Positions 1-11,022 of a DNA stretch of 64,000 nt are shown here, one piece after another. This DNA is from Halalkalibacter oceani. GTDB taxonomy: Bacteria; Bacillota; Bacilli; Bacillales; Bacillaceae_D. Both the position numbers and the translations under genes were made by a program. The stretch lies in the NCBI RefSeq assembly GCF_023715605.1, contig NZ_JAMBOL010000006.1:62001-126000 (forward strand), given 5' to 3'. The notes under the pieces are model-generated. The model was not told where the DNA came from. It searched no databases and saw nothing but the letters and a program-made list of their open reading frames with translations. How positions within the stretch are numbered: position 1 is the first letter of the stretch; each line of letters opens with the position of its first letter.

Positions 1-1
1 C

Positions 2-2110
2 GCCAGCCAATTTAATGATCAGGGGACGACGAATTTGTTCGCCGCTTTAGTAAAGACGATTGTCGAGAAATGCGAAAAAGACTGGGAGGTACCTGAGGAA
101 GCGGACGCGGAGGCCGTCACAAAGCAAAATGTGATCATCCCTCCGGAACAGGTTCATTATTTACATGAGATCGTCGCGACGATCCGCTCCTATAAGCAGC
201 AGACGGAGGAACAGGTCGCAACGGCGCGCCGCCTCTTTCAAATTGAAGGCACAGTGAAGGCTCTCGCTGAACATGAGTTCTCTTCCGCCGATGCGCAGCA
301 ACCGCTTCAACAGCTCAAGCAGCTGTATGAGCAGAAGCTGACGCCGGAGACGAAGCGCATTTTGGAGCAATGGCCGGCGCTTCAAAACGCCTATAAGCAG
401 GACGTCTATGTCACAAAAGTGCGCGGACGGGAAATCGTAACCGAGCTGACGACGGAAAGCCTGTCCGGCTTAAAGATTCGCAAGGTCGCTCTGCCGTCCT
501 TTGCTGACTGGGGCGAAATTGTCCGCTGGGCACGCGAAGAAAATGTTCCAGGCTCATTCCCCTACACCGCCGGCGTTTTTCCGTTTAAACGACGGGAGGA
601 AGATCCGAAACGGCAGTTTGCCGGAGAAGGAACACCAGAGCGGACGAACCGGCGTTTTCATTATCTCTCGCAGGAAGACGAGGCGAAGCGTTTAAGCACG
701 GCGTTTGATTCGGTGACGCTGTACGGGGAGGACCCTGATTATCGGCCGGATATTTACGGGAAAATCGGCGAGAGCGGCGTCAGTGTTTGCACGCTTGATG
801 ACATGAAAAAGCTGTATGCCGGCTTTGATTTATGCGCGCCGTCGACATCGGTTTCGATGACGATCAACGGACCGGCGCCGATTATTCTGGCGATGTTCAT
901 GAATACGGCAATTGCTCAGCAGCTGGAGGCTTTTGCCGCTGAAAAGGGCCGGAAGCCGACCAATGAAGAAGCGGAAGAAATTAAAGCCCGGACGCTGGCG
1001 ACGGTCAGGGGAACGGTGCAGGCTGATATTTTAAAAGAGGATCAGGGGCAGAATACATGTATTTTTTCAACGGAGTTTGCTCTCCGGATGATGGGCGATA
1101 TTCAGCAATATTTTATTGATCACAATGTCCGTAACTATTATTCTGTTTCGATCTCAGGCTATCATATCGCCGAGGCAGGCGCCAATCCGATTTCGCAGCT
1201 CGCCTTTACCCTCGCAAACGGATTCACTTATGTGGAGTATTATTTAAGCCGCGGAATGGATATCGATCACTTTGCCCCGAATTTGTCGTTCTTTTTCAGC
1301 AATGGTCTTGATCCTGAGTATACGGTAATCGGCCGTGTCGCGCGCCGGATTTGGGCGACGGTCATGAGGGAGAAATATAAGGCGAACGAACGCAGTCAAA
1401 AGCTGAAGTACCACATTCAGACGTCAGGCCGTTCTCTGCATGCCCAGGAAATCGACTTTAACGACATTCGCACGACGCTGCAGGCATTGATGGCGATCTA
1501 TGATAACTGTAACTCCCTGCACACGAATGCTTACGATGAGGCAATCACGACGCCAACTGAGCAGTCAGTCAGACGGGCGATGGCGATTCAGATGATTATC
1601 ACAAAAGAACTTGGCCTCGCCAAAAATGAGAATTCGCTGCAAGGCTCCTATATTATCAAGGAGCTGACCGATCTAGTGGAAGAAGCGGTGCTTCAGGAAT
1701 TAGAGCGCCTCAACGAGCGCGGCGGCGTGCTCGGGGCGATGGAAACACAGTATCAGCGCGGCAAAATCCAGGAAGAGTCGATGTATTATGAAATGAAAAA
1801 GCATACAGGCGAGCTGCCGATTATCGGCGTCAACACGTATCTGAATCCGAAGGAAGCGCCGGAAGATGATTTCAAAATGGAGCTCGCCCGGGCGACGCAG
1901 GCCGAAAAGGAGCAGCAGATCGCAAATCTTAAGGCATTTCACAAAAAGCATGCGCAACAAGCTCCGGCAGCGTTACAGGCTCTTCAGCACACGGCTGTTA
2001 CGGGAGGGAATATTTTTGCGGAATTGATGAATACCGTGCAAGTCGCCAGCCTCGGCCAAATTACAGCCGCTCTTTATCAGGTCGGCGGGCAGTATCGAAG
2101 AAATATGTAA
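2..2110 (+). CDS. icmF: IcmF, fused isobutyryl-CoA mutase (5' end outside window)
   Basis: The reading frame is open from base 2 to a TAA at 2108-2110, so only the last 702 residues are seen; full IcmF proteins are near 1080 residues, with a B12-binding domain and a G-protein chaperone domain ahead of the mutase. What remains is the linker and the acyl-CoA mutase barrel. Visible family marks are GVFPFKR and [17 protein letters not shown] near the start of the barrel and [15 protein letters not shown] later. IcmF carries Phe in the GVFPF segment where methylmalonyl-CoA mutase has Tyr, so isobutyryl-CoA/n-butyryl-CoA interconversion (coenzyme B12 dependent, cytosolic, branched-chain acyl metabolism) is favoured over methylmalonyl-CoA. 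It stands just upstream of rpoE, as in other Bacillaceae. The B12 and GTPase domains cannot be checked here. Confidence 0.93.
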   Translation, partial: ASQFNDQGTTNLFAALVKTIVEKCEKDWEVPEEADAEAVTKQNVIIPPEQVHYLHEIVATIRSYKQQTEEQVATARRLFQIEGTVKALAEHEFSSADAQQPLQQLKQLYEQKLTPETKRILEQWPALQNAYKQDVYVTKVRGREIVTELTTESLSGLKIRKVALPSFADWGEIVRWAREENVPGSFPYTAGVFPFKRREEDPKRQFAGEGTPERTNRRFHYLSQEDEAKRLSTAFDSVTLYGEDPDYRPDIYGKIGESGVSVCTLDDMKKLYAGFDLCAPSTSVSMTINGPAPIILAMFMNTAIAQQLEAFAAEKGRKPTNEEAEEIKARTLATVRGTVQADILKEDQGQNTCIFSTEFALRMMGDIQQYFIDHNVRNYYSVSISGYHIAEAGANPISQLAFTLANGFTYVEYYLSRGMDIDHFAPNLSFFFSNGLDPEYTVIGRVARRIWATVMREKYKANERSQKLKYHIQTSGRSLHAQEIDFNDIRTTLQALMAIYDNCNSLHTNAYDEAITTPTEQSVRRAMAIQMIITKELGLAKNENSLQGSYIIKELTDLVEEAVLQELERLNERGGVLGAMETQYQRGKIQEESMYYEMKKHTGELPIIGVNTYLNPKEAPEDDFKMELARATQAEKEQQIANLKAFHKKHAQQAPAALQALQHTAVTGGNIFAELMNTVQVASLGQITAALYQVGGQYRRNM

Positions 2111-2173
2111 CGAAGATGACATGGCCAAAACCCCTTTTCACGTCAATTCTTCTCGATGTTTGCGGGAGCGGAA

Positions 2174-2184
2174 ATGTTGTATAA
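2174..2184 (+). promoter_or_regulatory. Probable -10 of the rpoE promoter
   Basis: A perfect TATAAT lies within TTGTATAATAG about 150 bases before rpoE. The only -35 candidate (TTTGCG) has a short spacer of about 15 bases, so the promoter is tentative. It fits the need for separate transcription of rpoE after icmF. Confidence 0.45.
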
Positions 2185-2325
2185 TAGAGGCATCTAAAAC
2201 GAGAATCGTTTTTTCTCTTACTTCAGCTAGCATAATGATAGGAAATATGTTTATAATGAAAAGTATGCTTACAATCCCATTATTGACAAATAGATAGAAG
2301 ATTGGACTGAAAGGACGTGCAAGAT

Positions 2326-2841
2326 ATGAACTTTGATGCCATGACAAAAGAGGAAATTCAAGAAGTTCCAATGGTAGAAATTGCGTATGCGATTATGAAA
2401 GAAGAGCGCAATCCGTTTGATTACTATGACCTCATGAAAAAGGTTGCCGAGCTGAAAGGAATGACCGATGAAGAAGTAGAAGCGCGGATCGCCAACCTTT
2501 ATACAGATATGAACATCGATGGCCGCTTTCACTCACTTGGAGATAACCGCTGGGGCCTGAAAAGCTGGTATCCGCTTGAACAGGCAGAGGAAGAAATTAC
2601 AACGCCGGTTAAGCCGCGGAGAAAAGCAAAAGCAGTAGATGATGAAGATATTGATCTCGACGAAGATTTTGATGAATATGAAGATGAATACGAAGATTTA
2701 GAAGATGAGCTTGATGAAATTTCCAATGAAGAGGATGCCGACGAAGAAGAAGATTTTGATGACAAAGAAATCGAAGAGCTTGAAGATGATGTAGAGGAAA
2801 GCGATGACGAGGACTTTGAAGAGGAAGAAGAGATCGACTGA
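2326..2841 (+). CDS. rpoE: RNA polymerase delta subunit RpoE
   Basis: This 171-residue protein has the RpoE architecture: a folded N-terminal HARE-type domain (residues 1-90, with MVEIAYAIMKEE and NRWGLKSWYP) and a long tail (about residues 105-171) made almost only of Asp and Glu. Delta binds core RNA polymerase in Gram-positive bacteria, displaces nucleic acid and recycles the enzyme; it makes transcription more sensitive to the initiating NTP. ATG 2326 is chosen because AAAGGA at 2310-2315 is 10 bases ahead; an in-frame GTG at 2317 is too close to that site. It precedes pyrG, as in B. subtilis. The Ser-rich open frame on the other strand is only the mirror of the acidic tail. Confidence 0.97.
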   Translation: MNFDAMTKEEIQEVPMVEIAYAIMKEERNPFDYYDLMKKVAELKGMTDEEVEARIANLYTDMNIDGRFHSLGDNRWGLKSWYPLEQAEEEITTPVKPRRKAKAVDDEDIDLDEDFDEYEDEYEDLEDELDEISNEEDADEEEDFDDKEIEELEDDVEESDDEDFEEEEEID

Positions 2842-2855
2842 CGGTAAACTGTCTC

Positions 2856-2884
2856 TTGACTTCTCCCGCTATTCTAGGTAGAAT
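2856..2884 (+). promoter_or_regulatory. Sigma-A promoter of pyrG
   Basis: TTGACT (2856-2861), a 17-base spacer and TAGAAT (2879-2884) form a strong housekeeping promoter. The predicted start, eight bases downstream, is the GGGC at 2892-2895, the initial sequence needed for CTP-sensed reiterative transcription in Bacillus pyrG. Confidence 0.88.
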
Positions 2885-2891
2885 CATTTTT

Positions 2892-2982
2892 GGGCTTTAG
2901 AAAACGATACGTATATAGAAAGATACAAGGAACAAAAGTGCGCCCCCTTTTTCTGAGGGAGGGCTGTCACTTTTGTTTTTTT
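2892..2982 (+). promoter_or_regulatory. pyrG leader attenuator (CTP-sensing)
   Basis: The leader starts GGGCUUU. It contains an intrinsic terminator at 2931-2982: the outer arms AACAAAAGTG and CACTTTTGTT, an inner C-rich strand (GCCCCC at 2942-2947) pairing with AGGGAGGGC, then a T run. In the known B. subtilis mechanism, low CTP makes polymerase stutter and add extra G residues at the 5' end; the poly-G pairs with the pyrimidine strand of the terminator and prevents termination. Both required parts, a GGGC start and a C/U-rich 5' terminator strand, are present here. The terminator also serves rpoE read-through. Confidence 0.87.
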
Positions 2983-3048
2983 ATTTGAATAGGGAAACCA
3001 TAATGGTAACTAAACTTTTCATGTATAGAAGGCAAGGGAGACGATTAG

Positions 3049-4653
<1,605 letters not shown>

Positions 4654-4680
4654 TCAGCTATAGGAACAAGGAGATCTCAA

Positions 4681-4730
4681 AGAAGCTGCTGAAAAAGTAC
4701 GATTTTCACTTTTTCAGCAGCTTTTTCTTC
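4681..4730 (+). terminator. pyrG terminator, repeat hairpin type 1
   Basis: AAGCTGCTGAAAAAGT (4683-4698) pairs perfectly with ACTTTTTCAGCAGCTT (4708-4723), followed by T-rich sequence. The loop ACGATTTTC recurs, in either orientation, in hairpins at 7280-7316, 30475-30519 and 60705-60745, so this terminator belongs to a dispersed repeat family. Confidence 0.85.
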
Positions 4731-4778
4731 GAGTTACGAAAAAGGAAGTTCTCCTTTTTGAATGTTTAAAACGTTACT

Positions 4779-4892
4779 GATTCGAAGAAGAGCGACAGTT
4801 CCGTTCGTTACGCGCTCTTCTGAAAGAACACCACTTTCAAAAGAGCTCAACCCCTTGTAACGACTCCACATGTAGCTTCTAAGAAAAGCCGC
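4779..4892. repeat. Intergenic structured repeat, divergent copy A
   Basis: This stretch resembles the repeat copies at 43561-43644 and 56338-56423: GTTACGCG, then a small hairpin with TGAAAG and CTTTCA, then CTTGTAACGACTCC and a tail shared with the 43.6-kb copy (GCTTCTAAGAAAAGCCGC). The outer arms have changed, and GAAGAGCG (4787-4794) pairs instead with CGCTCTTC (4813-4820). There is no coding sequence in it. Confidence 0.55.
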
Positions 4893-4916
4893 AAAAAAGC
4901 CGCAACGCGGCTTTTC
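4893..4916 (-). terminator. ywjG terminator
   Basis: Read on the minus strand, AAAAGCCGC, a GTT loop and GCGGCTTTTTT form a 9-bp hairpin with a T run that begins directly after the ywjG stop codon. Confidence 0.8.
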
Positions 4917-5441
4917 TTATTCATACTCTGCTAAAATGTCGCGCATGAGCAGGGATAAACAGAAATAGACGTAGAGGGCGGCAAGGGAAAGGGGGTAGCC
5001 GATGCGGTCGCCGGTTTCTGTTGGCACCAGTCCCTGGCGCAGCGGCAGGGGAAGGTGAACATCGACTTGCTCCGGCGCAGGAGCGTCGCTGTTTTCTGAG
5101 CCGCTGATTAGCACGCAAGGGACTTGATGCTCGTAAAGCTTTGAAATGAGAAGGAGCAGCTCGGGATCGTCTGCTGAACTGGCTGCAAGCAGCACCCGGT
5201 CAGCAGAAGTGAGAGAAGGGACGGCAGATAACGTCAGCGGTTTCGCCTGCTCGAATCTTTCCTTTCCATAAAGAGCTTCTGCTGTCACGGCTGTCATTTC
5301 ATCTTTGCCGTATATGTAGAGATGACCGTCTCCGACAAGAGCCTGACTAAGCAGCCTCGCCGCATCCTCGAGCTTCTCATCCTCTTGTTCCGCTATTTTC
5401 TTTAACAGACCATTCAATTGTGTCGTAAATATTTTCAGCAA
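4917..5441 (-). CDS. ywjG: YwjG, DUF2529 SIS-like protein
   Basis: The 174-residue protein matches the DUF2529 family found between pyrG and spo0F in Bacillus. It has a Rossmann-like alternating pattern (GDGHLYIYGKDEM, then ADRVLLAASSADDPELL and VPCVLISGSENSD), resembling a sugar-isomerase (SIS) phosphosugar-binding fold. Its substrate is unknown. The start is a TTG at 5441, preceded on the minus strand by AAAGGAG about 10 bases away; no ATG lies nearby in frame. It is transcribed against its neighbours, with a TATAAT-like -10 on the minus strand at 5472-5477. Confidence 0.85.
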   Translation of the reverse strand: MLKIFTTQLNGLLKKIAEQEDEKLEDAARLLSQALVGDGHLYIYGKDEMTAVTAEALYGKERFEQAKPLTLSAVPSLTSADRVLLAASSADDPELLLLISKLYEHQVPCVLISGSENSDAPAPEQVDVHLPLPLRQGLVPTETGDRIGYPLSLAALYVYFCLSLLMRDILAEYE

Positions 5442-5554
5442 TTTGTCTAACTCCTTTACCGTTATCCATATATTATAGCGCAGAACGGCATAGTCATAAA
5501 GGCGCAGCTGGATCTTCAGCGGAATGGAATTGAAGTTGCAAAATGCAAAATGAA

Positions 5555-5582
5555 GCAGGATTTTACAGGTTGGTGCAGAATA
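5555..5582 (+). promoter_or_regulatory. Sigma-H-type promoter of spo0F
   Basis: GCAGGATTT (AGGA at 5557-5560) and GCAGAAT (GAAT at 5578-5581), with 11 bases between the two elements, match the sigma-H consensus RnAGGAwWW ... RnnGAAT. B. subtilis spo0F is driven by sigma-H during the onset of sporulation. No clear Spo0A box was found. Confidence 0.7.
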
Positions 5583-5666
5583 GGAATTGGGTGGAGGATA
5601 GCGTTATGATGAGAAATGGGCGACCGTTCTCAAGATATATCAGCAAAGAGAAAAGGGGTGGCTTTC

Positions 5667-6026
5667 ATGAAGAAAATCCTCGTAGTTGATGATCAGTACG
5701 GAATACGAATCTTGCTTTGTGAAATTCTTCAAAAGGACGGATATCAGATGTTTGAGGCTGCCAATGGCGTCCAGGCATTAAAGATTGTGGAGGAAGAACA
5801 GCCTGATCTTGTGTTACTTGATATGAAGATTCCTGGAATGGATGGATTGGAAATTTTAAAGCGCATTAAGGAAAATCATGAGCATATTAACGTTATTATG
5901 ATGACGGCGTATGGAGAATTGAATCTTATTTATGAAGCGATGAATTTAGGAGCAATTACTCATTTTGCTAAACCATTTGATATTGATGATATTCGCGAAG
6001 TCATTCGCAAAAGCTTAACTGTCTAA
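5667..6026 (+). CDS. spo0F: Sporulation phosphorelay response regulator Spo0F
   Basis: This 119-residue, single-domain receiver protein carries every phosphorylation-site residue of the family: the acidic pair in VVDDQ, the phospho-acceptor Asp in [11 protein letters not shown], Thr in MMTAYGE and Lys in FAKPFD. There is no output domain. In the Bacillus phosphorelay it takes phosphate from sporulation kinases and passes it to Spo0B, then Spo0A. ATG 5667 follows AAAAGGGG; an in-frame upstream ATG at 5616 has no good ribosome site and would add a non-homologous extension. Confidence 0.96.
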   Translation: MKKILVVDDQYGIRILLCEILQKDGYQMFEAANGVQALKIVEEEQPDLVLLDMKIPGMDGLEILKRIKENHEHINVIMMTAYGELNLIYEAMNLGAITHFAKPFDIDDIREVIRKSLTV

Positions 6027-6105
6027 CTGTCCGCCCTTGAAAAAACGCTTTCTTGTAAAAAAACGAATCAATCCTTGCACAAAGACGTGTAATTTCAGGT
6101 CATTA

Positions 6106-6114
6106 TGCTATAAT
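6106..6114 (+). promoter_or_regulatory. Extended -10 promoter upstream of fba
   Basis: TGCTATAAT (6106-6114) is a perfect extended -10 element about 140 bases ahead of fba; no good -35 is seen at the right distance. Confidence 0.6.
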
Positions 6115-6256
6115 GGACACGTTCAATTAATGAAACATCGTATAGTGCTTTTTTGTTTAAAGTAAAACTTCCCGATACATAAACAGTTCTGAAGAGGGAA
6201 TCTTGTTAAGGACAAAAGAGTTCTATCATTTGCTCAATCGTAAAGGAGGACATTCA

Positions 6257-7120
6257 ATGCCTTTAGTATCCATGAAAGATATGCTCAACAAAGCGAAGGC
6301 GGAAGGTTATGCGGTAGGTCAGTTCAACATCAATAACCTTGAATTTACACAAGCCATTTTACAGGCAGCGGAGGAAGAAAAGTCTCCGGTTATTCTCGGG
6401 GTTTCAGAAGGGGCAGCCCGTTATATGGGCGGTTTCAAAACGGTGGTCAATATCGTGGAAGCGTTAATGGAGGAATACAAGACATCAGTACCTGTCGTGA
6501 TTCACCTCGATCATGGTTCGAGCTTTGAAAAATGTGTGGAAGCGATTCATGCCGGATTTACATCTGTCATGATTGATGGCTCGCATTATCCGCTTGCGGA
6601 AAATATCGCGTTAACGAAGCGTGTCGTTGACGTTGCACATGCTCTTAATGTTTCTGTTGAAGCAGAGCTTGGACGGATTGGCGGCCAGGAGGATGACCTC
6701 GTTGTTGAGGATGCCGAAGCGGCGTATGCGATTCCGGAGGAGTGTAAAGAGCTGGTTGAAGCGACTGGTGTCGACTGTTTTGCTCCGGCATTAGGCTCGG
6801 TTCACGGCCCTTATAAAGGAGAGCCGAACCTCGGCTTTGACCATATGAAGAAAATTGACAGCTTAGTTGGCATTCCGCTTGTGCTTCACGGGGGAACGGG
6901 AATTCCGACAGCCGATATTAAAAAGGCGATTCAGTTCGGCCATGCCAAAATCAATGTGAATACGGAAAACCAGATCTCATCTGCGAAAGCGGTTCGTGAA
7001 TACCTTGCGGCCAATCCGGAGCAGTATGATCCGCGTAAATATTTAGGGCCGGCCCGTGAGGCGATTAAAGAAACCGTCAAAGGGAAAATGCAGGAATTCG
7101 GCTCTTCGAATAAAGCATAA
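6257..7120 (+). CDS. fba: Class II fructose-bisphosphate aldolase FbaA
   Basis: The 287-residue protein is a zinc-dependent class II aldolase of the Bacillus FbaA type, cleaving fructose-1,6-bisphosphate to two triose phosphates in glycolysis and doing the reverse in gluconeogenesis. Metal-binding His are visible in [20 protein letters not shown] and VLHGGTG, and the phosphate loop in NVNTENQ. ATG 6257 is preceded by TAAAGGAGG with ideal spacing. It lies between spo0F and tal, as in B. subtilis. Confidence 0.97.
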   Translation: MPLVSMKDMLNKAKAEGYAVGQFNINNLEFTQAILQAAEEEKSPVILGVSEGAARYMGGFKTVVNIVEALMEEYKTSVPVVIHLDHGSSFEKCVEAIHAGFTSVMIDGSHYPLAENIALTKRVVDVAHALNVSVEAELGRIGGQEDDLVVEDAEAAYAIPEECKELVEATGVDCFAPALGSVHGPYKGEPNLGFDHMKKIDSLVGIPLVLHGGTGIPTADIKKAIQFGHAKINVNTENQISSAKAVREYLAANPEQYDPRKYLGPAREAIKETVKGKMQEFGSSNKA

Positions 7121-7167
7121 TGAAAGAAATAGAGCGGGAGACGGTGAAGCCACTGAAAAACCTCTTT

Positions 7168-7262
7168 TTCCGTAACTCGAAGAAGAGTAATGGCTCCGCG
7201 CGTTGCGCGCCTTACTACGAGAAACCCACTCGTAGCAAGGCTTTCAAAATCAGGCAACGGCT
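7168..7262. repeat. Intergenic structured repeat, divergent copy D
   Basis: Between fba and tal (338 bases without a gene) this stretch has GGCTCCGCGCGTTGCGCG followed by a hairpin CTACGAG-AAACCCA-CTCGTAG. The same AAACCCA loop appears in the copy at 58652-58760. The rest of the gap is the type 1 hairpin at 7280-7316 and the long hairpin at 7362-7405. Confidence 0.5.
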
Positions 7263-7279
7263 ACGCTCATTACGAAAAA

Positions 7280-7316
7280 GCTGTTGAAAAAGTGAAAATC
7301 GTACTTTTTCAGCAGC
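7280..7316 (+). repeat. Repeat hairpin type 1
   Basis: GCTGTTGAAAAAGT (7280-7293) and ACTTTTTCAGCAGC (7303-7316) flank the loop GAAAATCGT, the inverted form of the loop at 4699-4707. It may end fba transcription but lacks a clean T run. Confidence 0.65.
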
Positions 7317-7361
7317 TTCGGAGACGGTAGCTCGCTTTTATCTGCGACTCCGCACTGCTTC

Positions 7362-7410
7362 GGGGATGTCTCAAAAGGGAAGGTAAACCCTTTTGAGACA
7401 TCCCCTTATC
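7362..7410 (+). terminator. Long hairpin before tal
   Basis: A perfect 18-bp stem, GGGGATGTCTCAAAAGGG (7362-7379) with CCCTTTTGAGACATCCCC (7388-7405), sits about 55 bases upstream of tal. The next bases are TTATCATC, so termination is plausible but not certain. A sister hairpin with the same lead-in CTGCTTCGGGG occurs at 17365-17405. Confidence 0.65.
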
Positions 7411-7458
7411 ATCATGAACGATGTAACCGATTTTACACTATGTGAAAGGGTGATGAAC

Positions 7459-8100
7459 ATGAAGTTTTTTATTGATACAGCTAATCTAGATGAAATCAAA
7501 GAGGCGCACGCCTTAGGTATTCTTGCCGGCGTCACAACGAACCCGTCTTTAGTAGCGAAAGAAGGCGTTGATTTTCATGAGCGGCTTCGTGAAATTACGG
7601 CGCTTGTTCCCGGCTCCGTCAGCGCCGAAGTGATAGCGCTCGATGCTGAAGGAATGATCAGTGAAGGGAAGGAATTAGCGGCGATTGCTCCGAATATTAC
7701 CGTGAAAGTCCCGATGACAACGGAAGGGCTGAAAGCGGTCCATGCTTTTTCTGAATTATCAATTAAAACAAATGTCACCCTTGTTTTCTCGGCAACACAG
7801 GCGTTGCTCGCTGCGCGGGCGGGAGCGACCTATGTCTCTCCATTCCTTGGACGGCTTGATGATATTGGCCATAACGGGCTCGATTTGATTAGTGAAATTG
7901 TCGAGATCTTCGAAATCCACAACATTCCAACTGAAATTATCGCCGCATCGGTGCGCCACCCTGTGCATGTCAATGAAGCGGCACGCAGAGGAGCGCATAT
8001 TGCGACCATTCCATTCAAGGTCATCCAGCAGCTCACGAAGCATCCATTAACCGATCAGGGCATCGAAAAGTTCCTGGCCGATTGGAAAGAACGCTCGTAA
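7459..8100 (+). CDS. tal: Transaldolase / fructose-6-phosphate aldolase-like Tal
   Basis: This 213-residue protein belongs to the short transaldolase family (B. subtilis YwjH, 212 residues) that includes bacterial transaldolases and Fsa. It starts [13 protein letters not shown], has GVTTNPSL, and the Schiff-base Lys lies in NITVKVPMT. It moves three-carbon units in the non-oxidative pentose phosphate pathway. ATG 7459 follows AAAGGGTGA; upstream in-frame codons lie in the leader hairpin zone. Confidence 0.93.
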   Translation: MKFFIDTANLDEIKEAHALGILAGVTTNPSLVAKEGVDFHERLREITALVPGSVSAEVIALDAEGMISEGKELAAIAPNITVKVPMTTEGLKAVHAFSELSIKTNVTLVFSATQALLAARAGATYVSPFLGRLDDIGHNGLDLISEIVEIFEIHNIPTEIIAASVRHPVHVNEAARRGAHIATIPFKVIQQLTKHPLTDQGIEKFLADWKERS

Positions 8101-8139
8101 TGGAAAGAGCGGACAAAAGCGTATAATAGGGAGATTCTG

Positions 8140-8170
8140 CCGGACTTGTGCCAGTTTGACACAAGTCCGG
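8140..8170. terminator. Inverted repeat after tal
   Basis: CCGGACTTGTG (8140-8150) pairs with CACAAGTCCGG (8160-8170), an 11-bp perfect stem without a T run. The remaining tal-murZ gap (8171-8387) shows only a TATAAT-like box near 8323 ahead of murZ. Two short minus-strand frames there are not convincing genes. Confidence 0.45.
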
Positions 8171-8387
8171 AGCCTCGCTGCTATTTTCGGATTGATTAAG
8201 GGTTCCAGCCATTTTGGCAGCTCCTGTTTCTTCATAATTATTCGTCGCTCTATCCATACTCCCAAACAATTCCCTTGCCAATCTGACACACAAAAGCTCG
8301 TTACTTTCTCCTTGTTATGGTTATAATGGAAATAGAGAAGCTACCTACGTGTCTTCGGGCTGAGTAATAGATGGAAGGGATGCGATT

Positions 8388-9671
8388 ATGGATAAATTAA
8401 TGATTAAAGGCGGCAAGCCTTTAGAAGGAACTGTACAAATAAGCGGAGCTAAGAATAGCGCGGTTGCTTTAATACCCGCAGCAATCTTGGCTGATTCTTA
8501 TGTGACAATCGATAATCTGCCAGAAATATCTGATGTGCAGCTGTTAGCTGAACTCCTGAAAGAAATCGGGGGCGAGGTCCAGCTCAACGCTCAGGAAATT
8601 ACGATAAATCCAGCTTCAATGATTTCAATGCCGCTGCCAAACGGCCGTGTTAAAAAACTGCGTGCCTCTTATTATTTAATGGGAGCGATGCTTGGGAAAT
8701 TTAAAAAGGCTGTCATTGGACTTCCGGGTGGCTGCAATCTTGGTCCCCGGCCGATTGATCAGCATATTAAAGGGTTTGAGGCGCTGGGAGCAAAAGTAAC
8801 GAATGAGCAGGGAGCGATTTATTTGCGGGCGGAGGAGCTTCGCGGCGCAAAGATCTATCTGGATGTTGTCAGCGTCGGAGCGACGATTAATATTATGCTG
8901 GCCGCCGTGCGGGCCAAGGGACAAACGATTATTGAAAATGCCGCGAAAGAGCCTGAAATTATTGATGTTGCTACTTTGTTGACGAGCATGGGAGCTAAGA
9001 TCAAGGGAGCAGGTACAAACGTCATCCGGATTGATGGCGTCGATTCCTTAAGCGGCTGCAGGCATTCGATTATCCCTGACCGGATTGAGGCCGGAACGTA
9101 TATGATTATCGCCGCTGCAGTTGGACAGAAGGTTGTCATTGATAATATCATTCCTTACCACGTAGAATCGTTGATTGCCAAGCTGAGGGAGATGGGGGTA
9201 ACGATTGAAGTCGAGGATGATCGGCTGCTCATACATAACAGCACCAAGAAAAAGGGTGTTGATATTAAGACGCTTGTTTATCCTGGTTTTCCAACTGACC
9301 TCCAACAGCCTTTTACGAGTCTGCTGACTCAGGCGCAAGGAACGAGCATCGTCACCGATACGATCTATAACGCACGTTTCAAGCATATTGATGAACTGAG
9401 ACGGATGGGAGCCAATGTGAAAGTGGAGGGCCGCTCCGCCATTATTAACGGAAGTACGACACTGCAGGGCGCCAGAGTGAGAGCAAGTGATCTTCGCGCA
9501 GGTGCCGCCTTAGTCGTCGCCGGCCTTCTGGCTGATGGAGTGACCGAAGTTTCTGGACTGGAGCATATCGATCGCGGCTATGCCAATTTAGTCGAAAAGC
9601 TTGTCGGTCTCGGTGCAGATATATGGAGAGAAAAAATGACGGAAGAGGAATTGGATCAGGTGAAAAGCTAA
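8388..9671 (+). CDS. murZ: UDP-GlcNAc 1-carboxyvinyltransferase, MurZ/MurAB paralogue
   Basis: The 427-residue protein is an EPSP-synthase-fold enzyme that adds enolpyruvate from PEP to UDP-GlcNAc, the first committed step of peptidoglycan synthesis. It shows the N-terminal [12 protein letters not shown], the fosfomycin-target Cys in [14 protein letters not shown], and RIEAGTYMI. Its place between tal and glpX matches B. subtilis murAB (murZ). A second copy, murAA, is at 54934-56259, so this genome keeps both paralogues. Confidence 0.94.
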   Translation: MDKLMIKGGKPLEGTVQISGAKNSAVALIPAAILADSYVTIDNLPEISDVQLLAELLKEIGGEVQLNAQEITINPASMISMPLPNGRVKKLRASYYLMGAMLGKFKKAVIGLPGGCNLGPRPIDQHIKGFEALGAKVTNEQGAIYLRAEELRGAKIYLDVVSVGATINIMLAAVRAKGQTIIENAAKEPEIIDVATLLTSMGAKIKGAGTNVIRIDGVDSLSGCRHSIIPDRIEAGTYMIIAAAVGQKVVIDNIIPYHVESLIAKLREMGVTIEVEDDRLLIHNSTKKKGVDIKTLVYPGFPTDLQQPFTSLLTQAQGTSIVTDTIYNARFKHIDELRRMGANVKVEGRSAIINGSTTLQGARVRASDLRAGAALVVAGLLADGVTEVSGLEHIDRGYANLVEKLVGLGADIWREKMTEEELDQVKS

Positions 9672-9701
9672 AGGATACAAGCGAGAAGAGGGGGAGAAAA
9701 G

Positions 9702-10667
9702 ATGGAAAGAAGTTTATCGATGGAATTAGTCCGGGTTACGGAAGCAGCAGCGCTTGCTTCGGGACGATGGATGGGACGCGGCAATAAAGAGGAGGCCGAT
9801 CGCGCGGCGACAGAAGCAATGCGGGACGTGTTTGACACGATTCCAATGAAGGGAACGGTCGTCATTGGAGAAGGGGAAATGGATGAAGCGCCGATGCTTT
9901 ATATTGGCGAAAAGCTGGGGAACGGCTATGGCCCGCGGGTTGATGTCGCGGTCGATCCGCTGGAGGGAACGAATATCGTCGCTTCCGGGCAGTGGAACGC
10001 CCTCGCTGTATTGGCAGTAGCCGATCACTCGAACCTCCTTCATGCGCCGGATATGTATATGGATAAAATCGCGGTCGGTCCGGAGTCGGTCGGCAAAGTG
10101 GATATTAACGCGCCGATTATCGACAATCTTCAGGCGGTGGCCAAGGCGAAGAATAAGGATGTTGAAGACCTTGTCGTCGTTATTTTGAATCGCAAGCGGC
10201 ATGAGAAAATGATTGAAGAAATTCGTTCTGCCGGCGCCCGGATTAAGCTTCTTCCAGATGGAGATGTAGCCGCCGCCATCAACACGGCTTTTGGCGATAC
10301 AGGCGTCGATCTGTTGCTCGGCTCAGGCGGGGCGCCGGAAGGAGTACTGGCGGCCGTCGGTCTGAAATGTCTCGGAGGAGAGCTTCAAGGCAAGCTTTTG
10401 CCACAAAACGAGGCTGAACTTCAACGCTGCAAGAAGATGGGCATTGAAGATGTGACGAAAGTTCTTTATATGGATGATCTCGTCAAGGGAGATGACTGTA
10501 TCTTCGCTGCTACCGGTGTAACGGATGGCGAACTTTTACGAGGCGTGCGCTACAATGGAACAACGGCGACGACACAATCGCTTGTCATGCGGGCAAAATC
10601 CGGAACCGTCCGGTTTGTGGACGGCAAGCATAGCATGAAAAAGAAACCGGATCTGGTCATTCGGTAA
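9702..10667 (+). CDS. glpX: Class II fructose-1,6-bisphosphatase GlpX
   Basis: The 321-residue protein is a GlpX-type bisphosphatase (gluconeogenesis). Metal and substrate motifs are visible: [24 protein letters not shown] and [14 protein letters not shown] 9702 follows GGGGGAG; a second ATG at 9720 is possible. The gene is 30 bases after murZ and probably in the same transcript, as in B. subtilis. Confidence 0.95.
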   Translation: MERSLSMELVRVTEAAALASGRWMGRGNKEEADRAATEAMRDVFDTIPMKGTVVIGEGEMDEAPMLYIGEKLGNGYGPRVDVAVDPLEGTNIVASGQWNALAVLAVADHSNLLHAPDMYMDKIAVGPESVGKVDINAPIIDNLQAVAKAKNKDVEDLVVVILNRKRHEKMIEEIRSAGARIKLLPDGDVAAAINTAFGDTGVDLLLGSGGAPEGVLAAVGLKCLGGELQGKLLPQNEAELQRCKKMGIEDVTKVLYMDDLVKGDDCIFAATGVTDGELLRGVRYNGTTATTQSLVMRAKSGTVRFVDGKHSMKKKPDLVIR

Positions 10668-10769
10668 TAAATCTTTCTTTTTAGCAGAGAGAAGCTTATA
10701 AAAACGCTGGCACTGTCGTGATGTATGGAAGGCGGTGCCTTATGTTTGGCGGAGCAAATGAAAGAGTCC

Positions 10770-10810
10770 TTGAATATTATGTTGAAATGTGGGTAAAATA
10801 TAGCTAATAT
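10770..10810 (+). promoter_or_regulatory. Overlapping promoters of rho
   Basis: Two sigma-A-like promoters overlap: TTGAAT (10770-10775) with TAAAAT (10794-10799), spacer 18, and TTGAAA (10782-10787) with TAATAT (10805-10810), spacer 17. Both would give a leader of more than 200 bases before rho, longer than translation needs. Confidence 0.65.
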
Positions 10811-10969
10811 AGACATACTTTGCTTTTGCTAATCACATTCACCGAATCCATCTCCGAAACCCTCCATTCTTCCTTTATGCTTTTTCAAGGGATTACCGAT
10901 TACCCTTAGGAATAAAAAGTATTGTCAAGAATTGAGTTGCGTTCTTCATTATTTTTCGTGATCACAGCA

Positions 10970-10994
10970 ATCATTGCCGCTGGCGGCCAATGAT
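10970..10994 (+). promoter_or_regulatory. Hairpin in the rho leader
   Basis: ATCATTG (10970-10976) pairs with CAATGAT (10988-10994), with CCGC and GCGG inside. It ends 28 bases before the rho start. The rest of the 355-base glpX-rho gap holds the promoters and unremarkable AT-rich sequence. Whether the hairpin takes part in rho autoregulation is unknown. Confidence 0.5.
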
Positions 10995-11022
10995 TTATTA
11001 ATTATAGAAGCGTGGTGTAACA

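Noticed and set aside
2529-2765. Serine-rich minus-strand frame inside rpoE
   Set aside because: It is the antisense reading of the GAA/GAT repeats that code for the acidic tail of RpoE.
7362-7405. T-box or riboswitch before tal
   Set aside because: The sequence is just a long simple hairpin with no T-box motif or conserved aptamer, and a similar hairpin occurs elsewhere (17365-17405).
8033-8293. Two overlapping minus-strand frames in the tal-murZ gap
   Set aside because: No ribosome site, no family similarity, and they overlap the end of tal and an inverted repeat.
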